Source: an uncultured Actinomycetes bacterium (lineage in GTDB: Bacteria > Actinomycetota > Actinomycetes > Mycobacteriales > Mycobacteriaceae). From it: a DNA stretch of 53,834 bases. The stretch spans positions 1 to 53,834 of the forward strand of contig CAIRCP010000235.1 in assembly GCA_903877095.1 (NCBI GenBank). The letters run 5' to 3'. Position numbers and translations under genes: made by a program. Shown here piece after piece: positions 29,254 through 40,473 of the stretch. Within the stretch, counting starts at the first letter, position 1. The number at the start of each line of letters is the position of its first letter. The notes under the pieces are model-generated. The model was given only the letters and a program-made list of their open reading frames with translations, was not told where the DNA came from and searched no databases.

Positions 29254-29886
29254 TTGGCGACCTTCCTCATCGATCTGTCCCCCGCCGACATGCAGTACCG
29301 CCTCGGCGAGGCACTGACGGTGTACGTGGACGCCATGGGCTACCCACGGGGCACCGAAGGCCAGCGCGCGTCGATGTGGCTGGAGCACACCCGCCGCCCC
29401 GGCTGGCGCGGGGTGGCCGCGGTCGACCTAGCTGAATCCGCCGAATCAGACGCCGACGCCGACGCCGATGCCGGCGGACATGTACCGAGCGCCGACCGAC
29501 TCACCGGCGCCCGGTTGCGCGGCGTCGCCTACGGCTATCGCGGAGCGCCGGACCAGTGGTGGCAGCAACAGGTGGTCCGCGGACTGCGCCACTTCGGCTT
29601 CCCGCACGCCGAGATCGGCCGTCTCATGGGCGACTATTTCGAGTTGACCGAACTGCACATCCACCCCAGCGCACAGGGCAACGGCCTGGGCGAGGCGCTG
29701 GCGCGGCGGCTGCTGGCCGACCGTCCGGAAGCCCATGTGCTGCTGTCCACCCCGGAAATCAGCGAACCGCCCAACCGCGCCTGGCGGCTCTACCGGCGGC
29801 TGGGTTTCACCGACGTCATCCGCGGTTACCACTTCGCCGGCGACCCGCGGGCGTTCGCCATCCTGGGCCGGACCCTGCCCCTGTAG
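29254..29886 (+). CDS. GNAT-family N-acetyltransferase (Rv2170-like)
   Basis: The 210-residue protein has a GNAT core: TELHIHPSAQGNGLGEALARRLL is the acetyl-CoA pyrophosphate-binding motif A, and the C-terminus NRAWRLYRRLGFTDVIRGYHF is motif B. It is syntenic with Rv2170, which has been reported to act as a protein lysine acetyltransferase on isocitrate dehydrogenase; that activity is not proven here. A short run of Asp-Ala repeats lies at about residues 66-73. The start is TTG at 29254, supported by AAGGGGG 9 nt upstream. Confidence 0.85.
   Translation: MATFLIDLSPADMQYRLGEALTVYVDAMGYPRGTEGQRASMWLEHTRRPGWRGVAAVDLAESAESDADADADAGGHVPSADRLTGARLRGVAYGYRGAPDQWWQQQVVRGLRHFGFPHAEIGRLMGDYFELTELHIHPSAQGNGLGEALARRLLADRPEAHVLLSTPEISEPPNRAWRLYRRLGFTDVIRGYHFAGDPRAFAILGRTLPL
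29449..29472. repeat. GACGCC hexanucleotide repeat in the GNAT gene
   Basis: Three GACGCC units and one GATGCC run in tandem and encode four Asp-Ala dipeptides in a surface loop. Any gain or loss would be in frame. Confidence 0.8.
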
Positions 29887-29918
29887 GAGCAGAATCTGGC
29901 ACTATTCCCACCGTGCCG

Positions 29919-31809
<1,891 letters not shown>

Positions 31810-31811
31810 AG

Positions 31812-33305
31812 ATGACAGCATCGACCAGCGCGAGCCACTCGCCGACCGCCCTGCACCGACTCGTTTCCTTCGCCGGATCCGACGAGGGCAAGCCCGCGCG
31901 CCTCGGCTTCATCGGCGCGCTGCTGATCGCGCTGGGCGGACTCGGCGCCGGCAGCACCCGGTTGCACGATCCGACCCTGGAGTCGGTGCACCTGTCCTGG
32001 CTGCGGTTCGGCCACGGGCTGGTGGTGTCGTCGCTGCTGCTCTGGGCAGGCGTGGGCATCATCATCGTGGCCTGGCTGTGGCTGGGCCGGCGCCTGGTCG
32101 ACGGCCGGCCGGCCGGCGAGTACACCATGATCGCCACCACCGGGTTCTGGCTGGCGCCGTTGCTGCTGAGCGTCCCGCTGTTCAGCCGCGACACCTACTC
32201 ATATCTGGCGCAGGGGGCCTTGCTGCGGGACGGTTTCGATCCGTACGTCGTGGGACCCATCGAGAACCCGAATATCTTGCTCGACAACGTCAGCACGGTG
32301 TGGACGACCACCACCGCCCCGTACGGGCCGGCGTTCATCCTGGTGGCCAAGTTCGTCACCGGGCTGGTGGGCAACAACGTCGTCGCCGGGACGATGCTGC
32401 TGCGGCTGTGCATGCTGCCCGGGCTCGCGCTGCTGATCTGGGCGGCGCCGCGGGTGGCGCGGCATGTCGGCGCCGACGGCGCGGTGGCGCTGTGGATCTG
32501 TGTGCTCAACCCGCTGGTGATCGTGCACCTGATGGGCGGGGTGCACAACGAGATGCTGATGGTCGGCCTGATGATGGCGGGCATCGCCATGACATTCGAC
32601 CGCCGCCATGTCGTCGGCGCAGCACTGATCGCGACCGCGGTCGCGGTAAAAGCCACCGCCGTGCTGGCGTTGCCGTTCATGGTGTGGGTGTGGGTCCGGC
32701 ACCTGGGCGGAAACCGGTTGCGGGCGTTCGCGATTGCCTCGGCCGCATCGGTGGCGACCTTCCTCGTGGTGTTCGCGGTGCTGTCCGGCCTGGCAGGTGT
32801 CGGGCTGGGCTGGCTGACCGCGCTGGCCGGCTCGGTGCGGATCATCAACTGGCTGACCATTCCGACCGCCGTCGCCAACCTCACGGACGCGATCGTCGGG
32901 CTGGTCGTCCCGGTCAACTTCTACGAGGTCCTGCACGTCACCCGGCTGGCTGGGATCGTCATCATCCTGGGCTCACTTCCGTTGCTATGGTGGCGATTCC
33001 GGCACACCGACCGCGAAGCCCTGGAGGGCATCGTCTGGGCGATGGTGATCGTCGTCCTGTTCGTGCCGGCCGCCCTGCCCTGGTACTACACCTGGCCGCT
33101 GGCGGTGGCCTCGGCCGTATTCCAGTCGCCCCGGGCGCTGGCATTCGTCGCCGGCTTCTCGACCTGGATCATGATCATCTTCAAACCCGACGGGTCGCAC
33201 GGCATGTACTCCTGGCTGCACGTGCTGATCGCGGCGAGTTGCGCCGTGGCGGCGTGGTATTCGCTGCGCCGGGAAGAGTCCTGGCGGGCCGGCGCCCGGA
33301 GTTAG
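31812..33305 (+). CDS. mptA: Alpha-(1->6)-mannosyltransferase MptA
   Basis: MptA is a GT-C membrane glycosyltransferase that extends the mannan core of lipomannan using polyprenyl-phosphate-mannose. The 497-residue protein has about twelve transmembrane helices. An acidic periplasmic loop, VPLFSRDTYSYLAQGALLRDG, holds the catalytic-type Asp of GT-C enzymes, and YGPAF follows. The ATG lies 2 bp after the idsA2 stop. It converges on the Rv2175c-like gene with an 8-bp gap and no visible terminator. Confidence 0.93.
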   Translation: MTASTSASHSPTALHRLVSFAGSDEGKPARLGFIGALLIALGGLGAGSTRLHDPTLESVHLSWLRFGHGLVVSSLLLWAGVGIIIVAWLWLGRRLVDGRPAGEYTMIATTGFWLAPLLLSVPLFSRDTYSYLAQGALLRDGFDPYVVGPIENPNILLDNVSTVWTTTTAPYGPAFILVAKFVTGLVGNNVVAGTMLLRLCMLPGLALLIWAAPRVARHVGADGAVALWICVLNPLVIVHLMGGVHNEMLMVGLMMAGIAMTFDRRHVVGAALIATAVAVKATAVLALPFMVWVWVRHLGGNRLRAFAIASAASVATFLVVFAVLSGLAGVGLGWLTALAGSVRIINWLTIPTAVANLTDAIVGLVVPVNFYEVLHVTRLAGIVIILGSLPLLWWRFRHTDREALEGIVWAMVIVVLFVPAALPWYYTWPLAVASAVFQSPRALAFVAGFSTWIMIIFKPDGSHGMYSWLHVLIAASCAVAAWYSLRREESWRAGARS

Positions 33306-33313
33306 CCCGGGAG

Positions 33314-33730
33314 TTAGTACGCCATCGCCTGGGCGCGTCGCAACACCTCGCGCGCCTGATGGCTGTGCAGGGCGTCCACCGGCCGGGCGTTGTGAATGGG
33401 TTCGCGCGTGCCGTCCCGGGTCAGGGTGAGCGACGGATCCGCGGTGAACAGCCAGCGCAGGATCTCGGTGTCGCGGTAGCCGCCGTCGCGCAGCACCGCC
33501 AGCAAGCCGGGCAGTGATTTGACCACCTGAGCGCCGCGGCCGTCGACGGTGGTCAGGAAAGCCTGCGGGACCACCGGAATGCCGTTGCGCCGCACCGCCA
33601 GCAGGTGGCCGTCGCGCAACTCCTGGTGGACTCTGGTCACGGGCATTTTCAGCAACTCCGCGACGGCCGGCAGATGGTAGACCGGTTCGTCTGGGTCGAG
33701 AACGTCGTCGGCGGCCGGAATGCTGCTCAC
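33314..33730 (-). CDS. Rv2175c-like winged-helix DNA-binding protein
   Basis: The 138-residue protein matches Rv2175c from SIPAADDVLDPDEP through LLKMPVTRVHQELRDGHLLAVRR (the helix-turn-helix) to the conserved end VDALHSHQAREVLRRAQAMAY. In M. tuberculosis PknL phosphorylates Thr9 in the N-terminal tail of this protein and so lowers DNA binding. Here the GTG at 33730, 7 nt after a TAGACT box, starts at SSIPAAD and the tail is absent. Codons upstream of that GTG would give Arg at the position of Thr9 and no ATG, GTG or TTG. It is divergent from pknL by 49 bp. Confidence 0.88.
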   Translation of the reverse strand: MSSIPAADDVLDPDEPVYHLPAVAELLKMPVTRVHQELRDGHLLAVRRNGIPVVPQAFLTTVDGRGAQVVKSLPGLLAVLRDGGYRDTEILRWLFTADPSLTLTRDGTREPIHNARPVDALHSHQAREVLRRAQAMAY

Positions 33731-33737
33731 GCCCGCC

Positions 33738-33743
33738 AGTCTA
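33738..33743 (-). promoter_or_regulatory. -10 box of the Rv2175c-like gene (leaderless)
   Basis: TAGACT on the minus strand lies 7 nt before the GTG at 33730, placing the transcript start at the start codon. Confidence 0.55.
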
Positions 33744-33767
33744 GAGAATCCCCACGCGGTACCGACT

Positions 33768-33773
33768 TAGGAT
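33768..33773 (+). promoter_or_regulatory. -10 box of pknL (leaderless)
   Basis: TAGGAT lies 6 nt before the GTG at 33780. With the opposite box at 33738 it forms a compact divergent promoter pair 24 bp apart. Confidence 0.6.
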
Positions 33774-33779
33774 GGCCCG

Positions 33780-35048
33780 GTGACGCCGGAACACCTCGTC
33801 GGCCCCCTCGTCGGCAGTGTGCTCGATGGCCGCTACCGCGTCGAAGCCGTCATCGCCAGCGGCGGGATGTCCACGGTGTACCGCGGCCACGACGTCCGTC
33901 TGGACCGCCCTGTCGCGTTGAAGGTGATGGACGCGCGCTACGCCGGCGACCGCCAGTTCCTCACCCGGTTCCAGCGCGAGGCCCGCGCAATAGCCCGGCT
34001 GAAGAATCCCGGCCTGGTGGCGATCTACGACCAGGGCGGCGACGCTGGTCACCCGTTTCTGGTGATGGAACTGGTGGAAGGTGGAACGCTGCGCGAACTG
34101 CTCCGGGAGCGCGGCCCGATGCCGCCGCACGCGGTGGTCGCCGTGCTGCGTCCGGTGCTCGGCGGGCTCGGCGAAGCCCACCGGGCCGGGCTGGTGCATC
34201 GCGACATCAAGCCCGAAAACGTGCTGATCTCCGATGACGGCGAGGTGAAGCTGGTCGACTTCGGTCTGGTGCGCGCCATCGCCGAAGCCGGAATCACCGC
34301 CACCAGCGTGATCCTCGGCACGGCGTCCTACCTCTCCCCCGAGCAGGTGGTCGGCAGCCCGATCGGACCGCGCAGCGACGTCTATTCCACCGGCGTCATG
34401 GCATTCGAATTACTCACGGGAACAACGCCTTTCCGGGGCGACACCGCGCTGACCGTCGCCCAGCAGCGACTCGATCGCGATGTCCCGGCGCCAAGTTCGG
34501 TGATCGACGGCGTGCCGCCGCAATTCGACGCGTTCATCGCGCGGGCCACTGCCCGCAACCCACAGGATCGCTTCCCCGACGCCTCGGCGATGGCCGCCGA
34601 ACTGGACGCGATCGCCGAGGAGTTGGACCTGCCCGCGTTCCGGGTCCCGGCTCCGAAGAACTCCGCCCAGCACGCCGCCGCCACCATCGACTTCCGCCGG
34701 CAGACGGAACGGCCTGGCCGCCCGGCCGAGCCGCGGGCCCCGTCCGTCGGGACACCGGTGCGTCAGGCGACCCGGCAGTTCACCGCGGCGCCGCCGGCCG
34801 GTGGCCCGCCCCGGATGCGCTCCGCCGCGGCGGATCTGACTCCCCCGGATGCCGACGGCGGGGATTTCAACGACGACGAACCCGTACGTCAATTCGCCGG
34901 TATCGACATCGACGATTTCGCCTGGGCCCGGCAACGCTCCCGGCGCGCGACGGTGTTCTGGGTGCTCGCGGTGCTGGTCCTGACCGGCTTGGTGGCCGCC
35001 GGGGCGTGGTCGGTGGGCACCAACCTGGAGAGCCTGAACGGCCGCTGA
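33780..35048 (+). CDS. pknL: Serine/threonine protein kinase PknL
   Basis: This 422-residue transmembrane kinase has the Hanks motifs in order: IASGGMSTVY, Lys48 in VALKVM, HRDIKPEN with Asp142, DFG (160-162), and an activation loop with Thr173 and Thr175, the two sites reported in M. tuberculosis PknL, then YLSPEQV. A Pro/Ala-rich juxtamembrane region (about 285-380) leads to a single helix (about 393-412) and a very short external tail with no PASTA repeats. The gene is divergent from the Rv2175c-like substrate gene and starts at a leaderless-type GTG. Confidence 0.95.
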   Translation: MTPEHLVGPLVGSVLDGRYRVEAVIASGGMSTVYRGHDVRLDRPVALKVMDARYAGDRQFLTRFQREARAIARLKNPGLVAIYDQGGDAGHPFLVMELVEGGTLRELLRERGPMPPHAVVAVLRPVLGGLGEAHRAGLVHRDIKPENVLISDDGEVKLVDFGLVRAIAEAGITATSVILGTASYLSPEQVVGSPIGPRSDVYSTGVMAFELLTGTTPFRGDTALTVAQQRLDRDVPAPSSVIDGVPPQFDAFIARATARNPQDRFPDASAMAAELDAIAEELDLPAFRVPAPKNSAQHAAATIDFRRQTERPGRPAEPRAPSVGTPVRQATRQFTAAPPAGGPPRMRSAAADLTPPDADGGDFNDDEPVRQFAGIDIDDFAWARQRSRRATVFWVLAVLVLTGLVAAGAWSVGTNLESLNGR

Positions 35049-35052
35049 GAGC

Positions 35053-36517
<1,465 letters not shown>

Positions 36518-37051
36518 CTACCTGGGCCGAAGCGACTCCGGAGAAGCCGATTTAGCCACCTCGTCGGGGTCGTGGCCGGTTGTCATCAGGTGGTAACGCC
36601 GGCGGTTGTGCCGTGCGTCGACCAGAGCGTCGTGGGTGTCCTTGGGCCGGGGCGGCATCCTGGGCGAGCCGTGGTCCTCCCACAGTTGACGGAGTTCCCG
36701 GGTGAATCGCGGAATCTGCGGGGGCAGGCTGGTCATCGGCCCCCACAGCTGACAGAGCGCCACGTGGTCATACGCGCCGACCCACGCCCACAGTTCGATG
36801 GGTTCCTCGCCGTCGATTCCAAGGAAGTCCTCGAGCTCTTCGCGGATCTCGCGGCGTGACCGCCACACCCGGGAGGCCGGCGACGGAAGCTTGGGCAGCA
36901 CATGGGTGCGAACCCAGCGTCCCGCGGACTCCGGGTCGAACTCGGTGGACACCGCGTAGTACTCGCGTCCGTCGTCGGCGACGACACCGATCGAGATCAA
37001 GTCGATGATCCGGCCGTTGTCGATGAACTCGGTGTCGTAGAAGTAGCGCAT
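36518..37051 (-). CDS. 3'-5' exoribonuclease (Rv2179c family)
   Basis: This 177-residue protein has the RNase-T-like fold of the Rv2179c family. The first acidic pair is Asp6/Glu8 in MRYFYDTEF. Further acidic residues (VGAYDHVAL) and the C-terminal HDALVDARHNRRRY complete a DEDDh-type site. The founding protein is reported to be a 3'-5' exoribonuclease. The start ATG is fixed by the conserved N-terminus. It is 7 bp downstream of the membrane protein gene and probably co-transcribed. Confidence 0.9.
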   Translation of the reverse strand: MRYFYDTEFIDNGRIIDLISIGVVADDGREYYAVSTEFDPESAGRWVRTHVLPKLPSPASRVWRSRREIREELEDFLGIDGEEPIELWAWVGAYDHVALCQLWGPMTSLPPQIPRFTRELRQLWEDHGSPRMPPRPKDTHDALVDARHNRRRYHLMTTGHDPDEVAKSASPESLRPR

Positions 37052-37058
37052 GGATTCC

Positions 37059-37952
37059 CTATGACCCGGGCTTGACGGTGGACTCCGGTGCTGCCGCGGC
37101 CCCGGGTGCGGGCGCGGCGTGCACTTCCCGGTCGAGTTCGGCCTCGACCTCCATATCGCTGGGGAATCGCGGTTCGCCGGCGATGACGTGCTGCAGCCAC
37201 AGGTTGGCCTGAACGAACGGCCGGCGAACGTACCGCTCCCGCTCCAGGGAGTGGTGCATCTTCTTCGGCTTGTCCTGATAGTGCCACCGCGCCCACGGGG
37301 AATGCGGCCGGGCCAGCCGGATCGCCCCGACCAGCAGCAACGGGGTGAAGAACATGCCCAGCAGCCCGGTCCACAGCTTGCCCTTGAGCAGCACGACCAC
37401 CGCCAGGGCCAAGTTGACCACCGCCAGCACGATGACCATGGCCTTGGCCAGATCCGAATTCGCGTCGCGCCAGATTGTCATGTTGAACATGACCTGCGGG
37501 TTGAACCCGAGCACCAGCAGACCGGCCACCGCCACGGCGACGAACACCGCGTCGACCGACGTGCGGCCGTCCTCGGTCCAGTACACATCCTGAAGGTGCA
37601 GGATGAGCGCGAACTCATCGAGGACCAGAGCCGCCCCGATGCCGAAGATGATCGCCGCAGCGGTGAACTGACCCGGTGTTCCGCCGGTCGAGATGGTGAC
37701 CATCGCGACTCCCGAGACGAGCACGAGGATCACCCCGAAGACGGCGTGATGGATGTGCGTCCCGCCCTGTCCGGAGATGTTGTGTGGCTGCCACCACTTC
37801 CGCGGGCCCGTCTGACCGGCCGTGTCGCGAATGTAGCGAGTGATCGTCCGGGTGATGAAAAAGGTGACGATGAAGGCGATCAGGCACCACATCAGCGGCC
37901 GGCGGCCGGGCGCGACGACATCGAAATGGATGTTCACGACGGCGGGAAGCAC
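37059..37952 (-). CDS. Integral membrane protein (Rv2180c-like)
   Basis: The protein has about six to seven transmembrane helices (starting with LMWCLIAFIVTFFIT) and conserved loops GPRKWWQPHNISGQGGTHIHH and LHLQDVYWTEDGRTSVDAVF, which may bind metal through the His residues. The C-terminal tail is Pro/Ala-rich and cytosolic. Function is unknown. The open frame runs past the mptC start on the other strand, so the first ATG is unlikely. GTG 37952, 8 nt after TAAGTT, gives 297 residues, close to the M. tuberculosis length; GTG 37937 is the alternative. Confidence 0.8.
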   Translation of the reverse strand: MLPAVVNIHFDVVAPGRRPLMWCLIAFIVTFFITRTITRYIRDTAGQTGPRKWWQPHNISGQGGTHIHHAVFGVILVLVSGVAMVTISTGGTPGQFTAAAIIFGIGAALVLDEFALILHLQDVYWTEDGRTSVDAVFVAVAVAGLLVLGFNPQVMFNMTIWRDANSDLAKAMVIVLAVVNLALAVVVLLKGKLWTGLLGMFFTPLLLVGAIRLARPHSPWARWHYQDKPKKMHHSLERERYVRRPFVQANLWLQHVIAGEPRFPSDMEVEAELDREVHAAPAPGAAAAPESTVKPGS

Positions 37953-37960
37953 GGCATAGG

Positions 37961-37966
37961 AACTTA
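37961..37966 (-). promoter_or_regulatory. -10 box of the Rv2180c-like gene
   Basis: TAAGTT on the minus strand lies 8 nt before GTG 37952. It is part of a divergent pair with the mptC promoter. Confidence 0.45.
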
Positions 37967-37997
37967 CGCCTGAACCGGCCGCAGACCACACGCCGGA

Positions 37998-38003
37998 TAG
38001 TCT
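37998..38003 (+). promoter_or_regulatory. -10 box of mptC
   Basis: TAGTCT fits TANNNT and lies 10 nt before the ATG at 38014, so the leader would be only about 3-4 nt. Confidence 0.5.
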
Positions 38004-38013
38004 GGACGGCAAC

Positions 38014-39291
38014 ATGAGCATCTTGCGGTCGCCCGGCAGGGGCAGTGTTTTCGTCTGGCGGGTGGCCCAGGCGCTGATCCTGGTCGCCGTCCTGTTGGCC
38101 TGCCGACAGCTTTTCGGCGACGTCCCCTACCGCATCGATGTCGACGTCTACCGGATGGGCGGGCAGGCCTGGCTGCAGGGCCACCCGTTGTACGCCGACG
38201 GAGCGGTGTACCACACCCAGGGTGGGATCGACCTGCCGTTTACCTACCCGCCGCTGTCGGCCATCATGTTCAGCCCGCTCGCCCTGGTATCGCTGCCGGT
38301 GGCGAGCGTGGCGATCACCGTCATCACCCTGGTGCTGCTGGTGGTGTCGACGTGGATCGTGCTGACCCGGCTTGGGGTGGCCGAGAACCGGCCGGTGGGA
38401 TCGGAGCCGGCCTGGCTGCGCCGGTGCTGGCTCGCCGCCGGAGTGGTGGCACTGGCGGTGCGCTGGTTCGAGCCGATCCTGGCCAACTTCTCGTTCGGCC
38501 AGGTCAACGTGATCCTGATGACCCTGGTGATCGCCGACTGCGTTCCCCGTCGAACCCCCTGGCCGCGCGGCGTCCTGCTGGGAGTCGCGATCGCACTCAA
38601 GCTGACGCCGGCGGTCTTTCTGCTGTACTTCGTGCTGCGCCGGGATATTCGGGCGGTGCTGACCACCGGGGCGTCCTTCGTGGGCGCCACTCTGCTGGGA
38701 TTCGCACTGGCCTGGCAGGACTCGGTTGAGTACTGGACGGCCACCATTCATCACACCGACCGGATCGGCGACGCGACGCTGAACACCAACCAGAACGCCG
38801 CGGGCGCGCTGGCCCGGCTGGGACTGGGCCACGGCGCGCACTTCGTGCTGTGGACGACCGCGTGCCTGCTCGTCCTCGGACTGACCATCTGGTCGGTGCG
38901 CCGAGCGCTGGCCGCCGAGGAGACCACGCTGGCGGTGGTGTGCGTCGCCCTCTTCGGTCTGGTGGTGTCCCCGGTGTCGTGGTCACACCACTGGGTATGG
39001 GTGCTGCCGACCCTACTGGTGACGGCCGTGGTCGCCTACCGGCGCCGGGACGTCACGCTGGCACTGCTGGTCGCTGTCGGGGTGTACCTGGTGGTGTGGT
39101 CACCCATCATGCTGCTCCCCGAGCACCACGAAGCCGAAGCCGCGTGGTGGCGCAAGCTTTTCGGTATGTCGTACGTGTGGTGGGCGTTGGCACTGATCCT
39201 CGTCGTAGGACTGCGGATCGCGCCGGATTCGGCTAGCCCGCGGCGGTCTCGGGAATCCGCGCCGATGGCTGACCTGACCCGCCCGGCTTGA
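38014..39291 (+). CDS. mptC: Alpha-(1->2)-mannosyltransferase MptC (GT87, Rv2181-like)
   Basis: MptC adds the single alpha-1,2-mannose branches of lipomannan and lipoarabinomannan from polyprenyl-phosphate-mannose. The 425-residue protein has about ten helices. The first periplasmic loop carries the GT-C/GT87 sequence [18 protein letters not shown] with the catalytic-type Asp, and [12 protein letters not shown] follows. [11 protein letters not shown] near residue 325 is also typical. The last 59 bp overlap the 3' end of the convergent acyltransferase gene, so the final ~20 residues are poorly conserved. Confidence 0.9.
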   Translation: MSILRSPGRGSVFVWRVAQALILVAVLLACRQLFGDVPYRIDVDVYRMGGQAWLQGHPLYADGAVYHTQGGIDLPFTYPPLSAIMFSPLALVSLPVASVAITVITLVLLVVSTWIVLTRLGVAENRPVGSEPAWLRRCWLAAGVVALAVRWFEPILANFSFGQVNVILMTLVIADCVPRRTPWPRGVLLGVAIALKLTPAVFLLYFVLRRDIRAVLTTGASFVGATLLGFALAWQDSVEYWTATIHHTDRIGDATLNTNQNAAGALARLGLGHGAHFVLWTTACLLVLGLTIWSVRRALAAEETTLAVVCVALFGLVVSPVSWSHHWVWVLPTLLVTAVVAYRRRDVTLALLVAVGVYLVVWSPIMLLPEHHEAEAAWWRKLFGMSYVWWALALILVVGLRIAPDSASPRRSRESAPMADLTRPA

Positions 39292-39982
39292 CCGGGGGCT
39301 GACCGCCCGGAACGCCCTTCTTCAGCGACGCGGCGTAGATGTCGACGTACTCCTGGCCGGACAGTTTCATCAGCTCGTACATCACCTCGTCGATGACGGC
39401 CCGTTCGATGAACCGGTTGCCTTCCATGCCGTCGAACCGGGAGAAGTCCATCGGCTTGCCGAAACGCACCTCCACCCGGCCGAAGTGCCACATCTTCGAC
39501 CCCGGCGGGTTGACCGTGTCGGTGCCGACCATGGCCACCGGGATCACCGGAACCCCGGTCTCCAGCGCCAGCCGGGCCAGGCCGCTCTTGCCTTTGTAGA
39601 GGCGGCCGTCCGGGGAGCGGGTGCCCTCCGGGTACATGCCGAGCAGCTTGCCCTCGGACAGGATGCGCTGGGCGGTGTCGAGGGCGGCCTGGGCCGCGTC
39701 GGCGCTGGTGCGGTCGATCGGCACCTGGCCCGCCACGGTGTAGAACCACCGGTTGAAGGCGCCCTTGATGCCCTTGCCGGTGAAGTACTCGGCCTTGGCC
39801 AGGAACGTGATACGACGGCGGACGACGAGGGGCAGGTAGAAGCTGTCCGCGACCGCGAGGTGATTACTGGCCAGAATCGCCGGGCCGGACGTCGGAACGT
39901 ATTCCAGGCCTTCGACTTTGGGCCGGCCGAGGAAGGAGAGCAGCGGTCCCATGAAGATGTACTTGAATAGCCAGTACCACAT
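39233..39982 (-). CDS. 1-acyl-glycerol-3-phosphate acyltransferase family protein (PlsC-like, Rv2182c)
   Basis: The 249-residue protein has the LPLAT motifs: NHLAVAD with His41 and Asp46 (HX4D), [23 protein letters not shown], and the substrate motif [19 protein letters not shown]. It probably acylates lysophosphatidic acid in phospholipid synthesis, although other acceptors are possible. The ATG at 39982 follows a GGAGGG ribosome site; the open frame upstream is not homologous. The 3' end overlaps mptC. Confidence 0.9.
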   Translation of the reverse strand: MWYWLFKYIFMGPLLSFLGRPKVEGLEYVPTSGPAILASNHLAVADSFYLPLVVRRRITFLAKAEYFTGKGIKGAFNRWFYTVAGQVPIDRTSADAAQAALDTAQRILSEGKLLGMYPEGTRSPDGRLYKGKSGLARLALETGVPVIPVAMVGTDTVNPPGSKMWHFGRVEVRFGKPMDFSRFDGMEGNRFIERAVIDEVMYELMKLSGQEYVDIYAASLKKGVPGGQPPVKPGGSGQPSARIPETAAG

Positions 39983-40086
39983 AGACCCTCCGTCGCCTCC
40001 CACACGCGCCGGCGTGCACTTTCGGGTAACTGTACCCAGCCGGCGCAGTCCGCCACCACAGGACGAGCCCGGTTCACGGGCAATAC

Positions 40087-40473
40087 TCAGAGATCGGCGC
40101 TGGTCGGTTCCGGCGCGGGTTCGACGTCGATCGGGATGCGGTGATAGCGGCCGTTCTGGCTGGACGGCGGCGCATCCCCGGGTGGCTTCTGCTCGGGAGC
40201 GGCGGCTGGCGGCGGGTCGGCAGCCATGGCGCGGACCACGGTCAGCAGGGTCACGCTGTTTTCGGCGATCACCGTCAACAACGGGTGCTGTTCGCCGTTG
40301 ACCAGCGCCACCAGCGCGCACACCGGGCACCAGACCTGCTCGCAGCGTCCCGGCCCGCGCATCGACTCCGCTGCCATGGCCGCCGCGGCGCGGACCGCGG
40401 GATCGAGACGGTCCAGGACGGCCTGTGCGAGCTGGCGCAGCTCCGGGCCGATGTCGGGATGGGGAGAAGTCAT
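40087..40473 (-). CDS. Conserved hypothetical protein (Rv2183c-like)
   Basis: This 128-residue soluble protein has an N-terminal helical half with a conserved CEQVWCPVCALVALVNGEQHPLL segment whose three cysteines could bind metal. A disordered Pro-rich tail follows (from about 85). It overlaps the ArsA-like ATPase gene by 4 bp and corresponds to Rv2183c in position. Function is unknown; coupling suggests it works with the ATPase. Confidence 0.8.
   Translation of the reverse strand: MTSPHPDIGPELRQLAQAVLDRLDPAVRAAAAMAAESMRGPGRCEQVWCPVCALVALVNGEQHPLLTVIAENSVTLLTVVRAMAADPPPAAAPEQKPPGDAPPSSQNGRYHRIPIDVEPAPEPTSADL

Noticed and set aside
37615..38841. 408-residue minus-strand open frame
   Set aside because: Overlaps the Rv2180c-like gene and lies antisense to mptC; its first part is Gln/His/Arg-rich and has no family motif.
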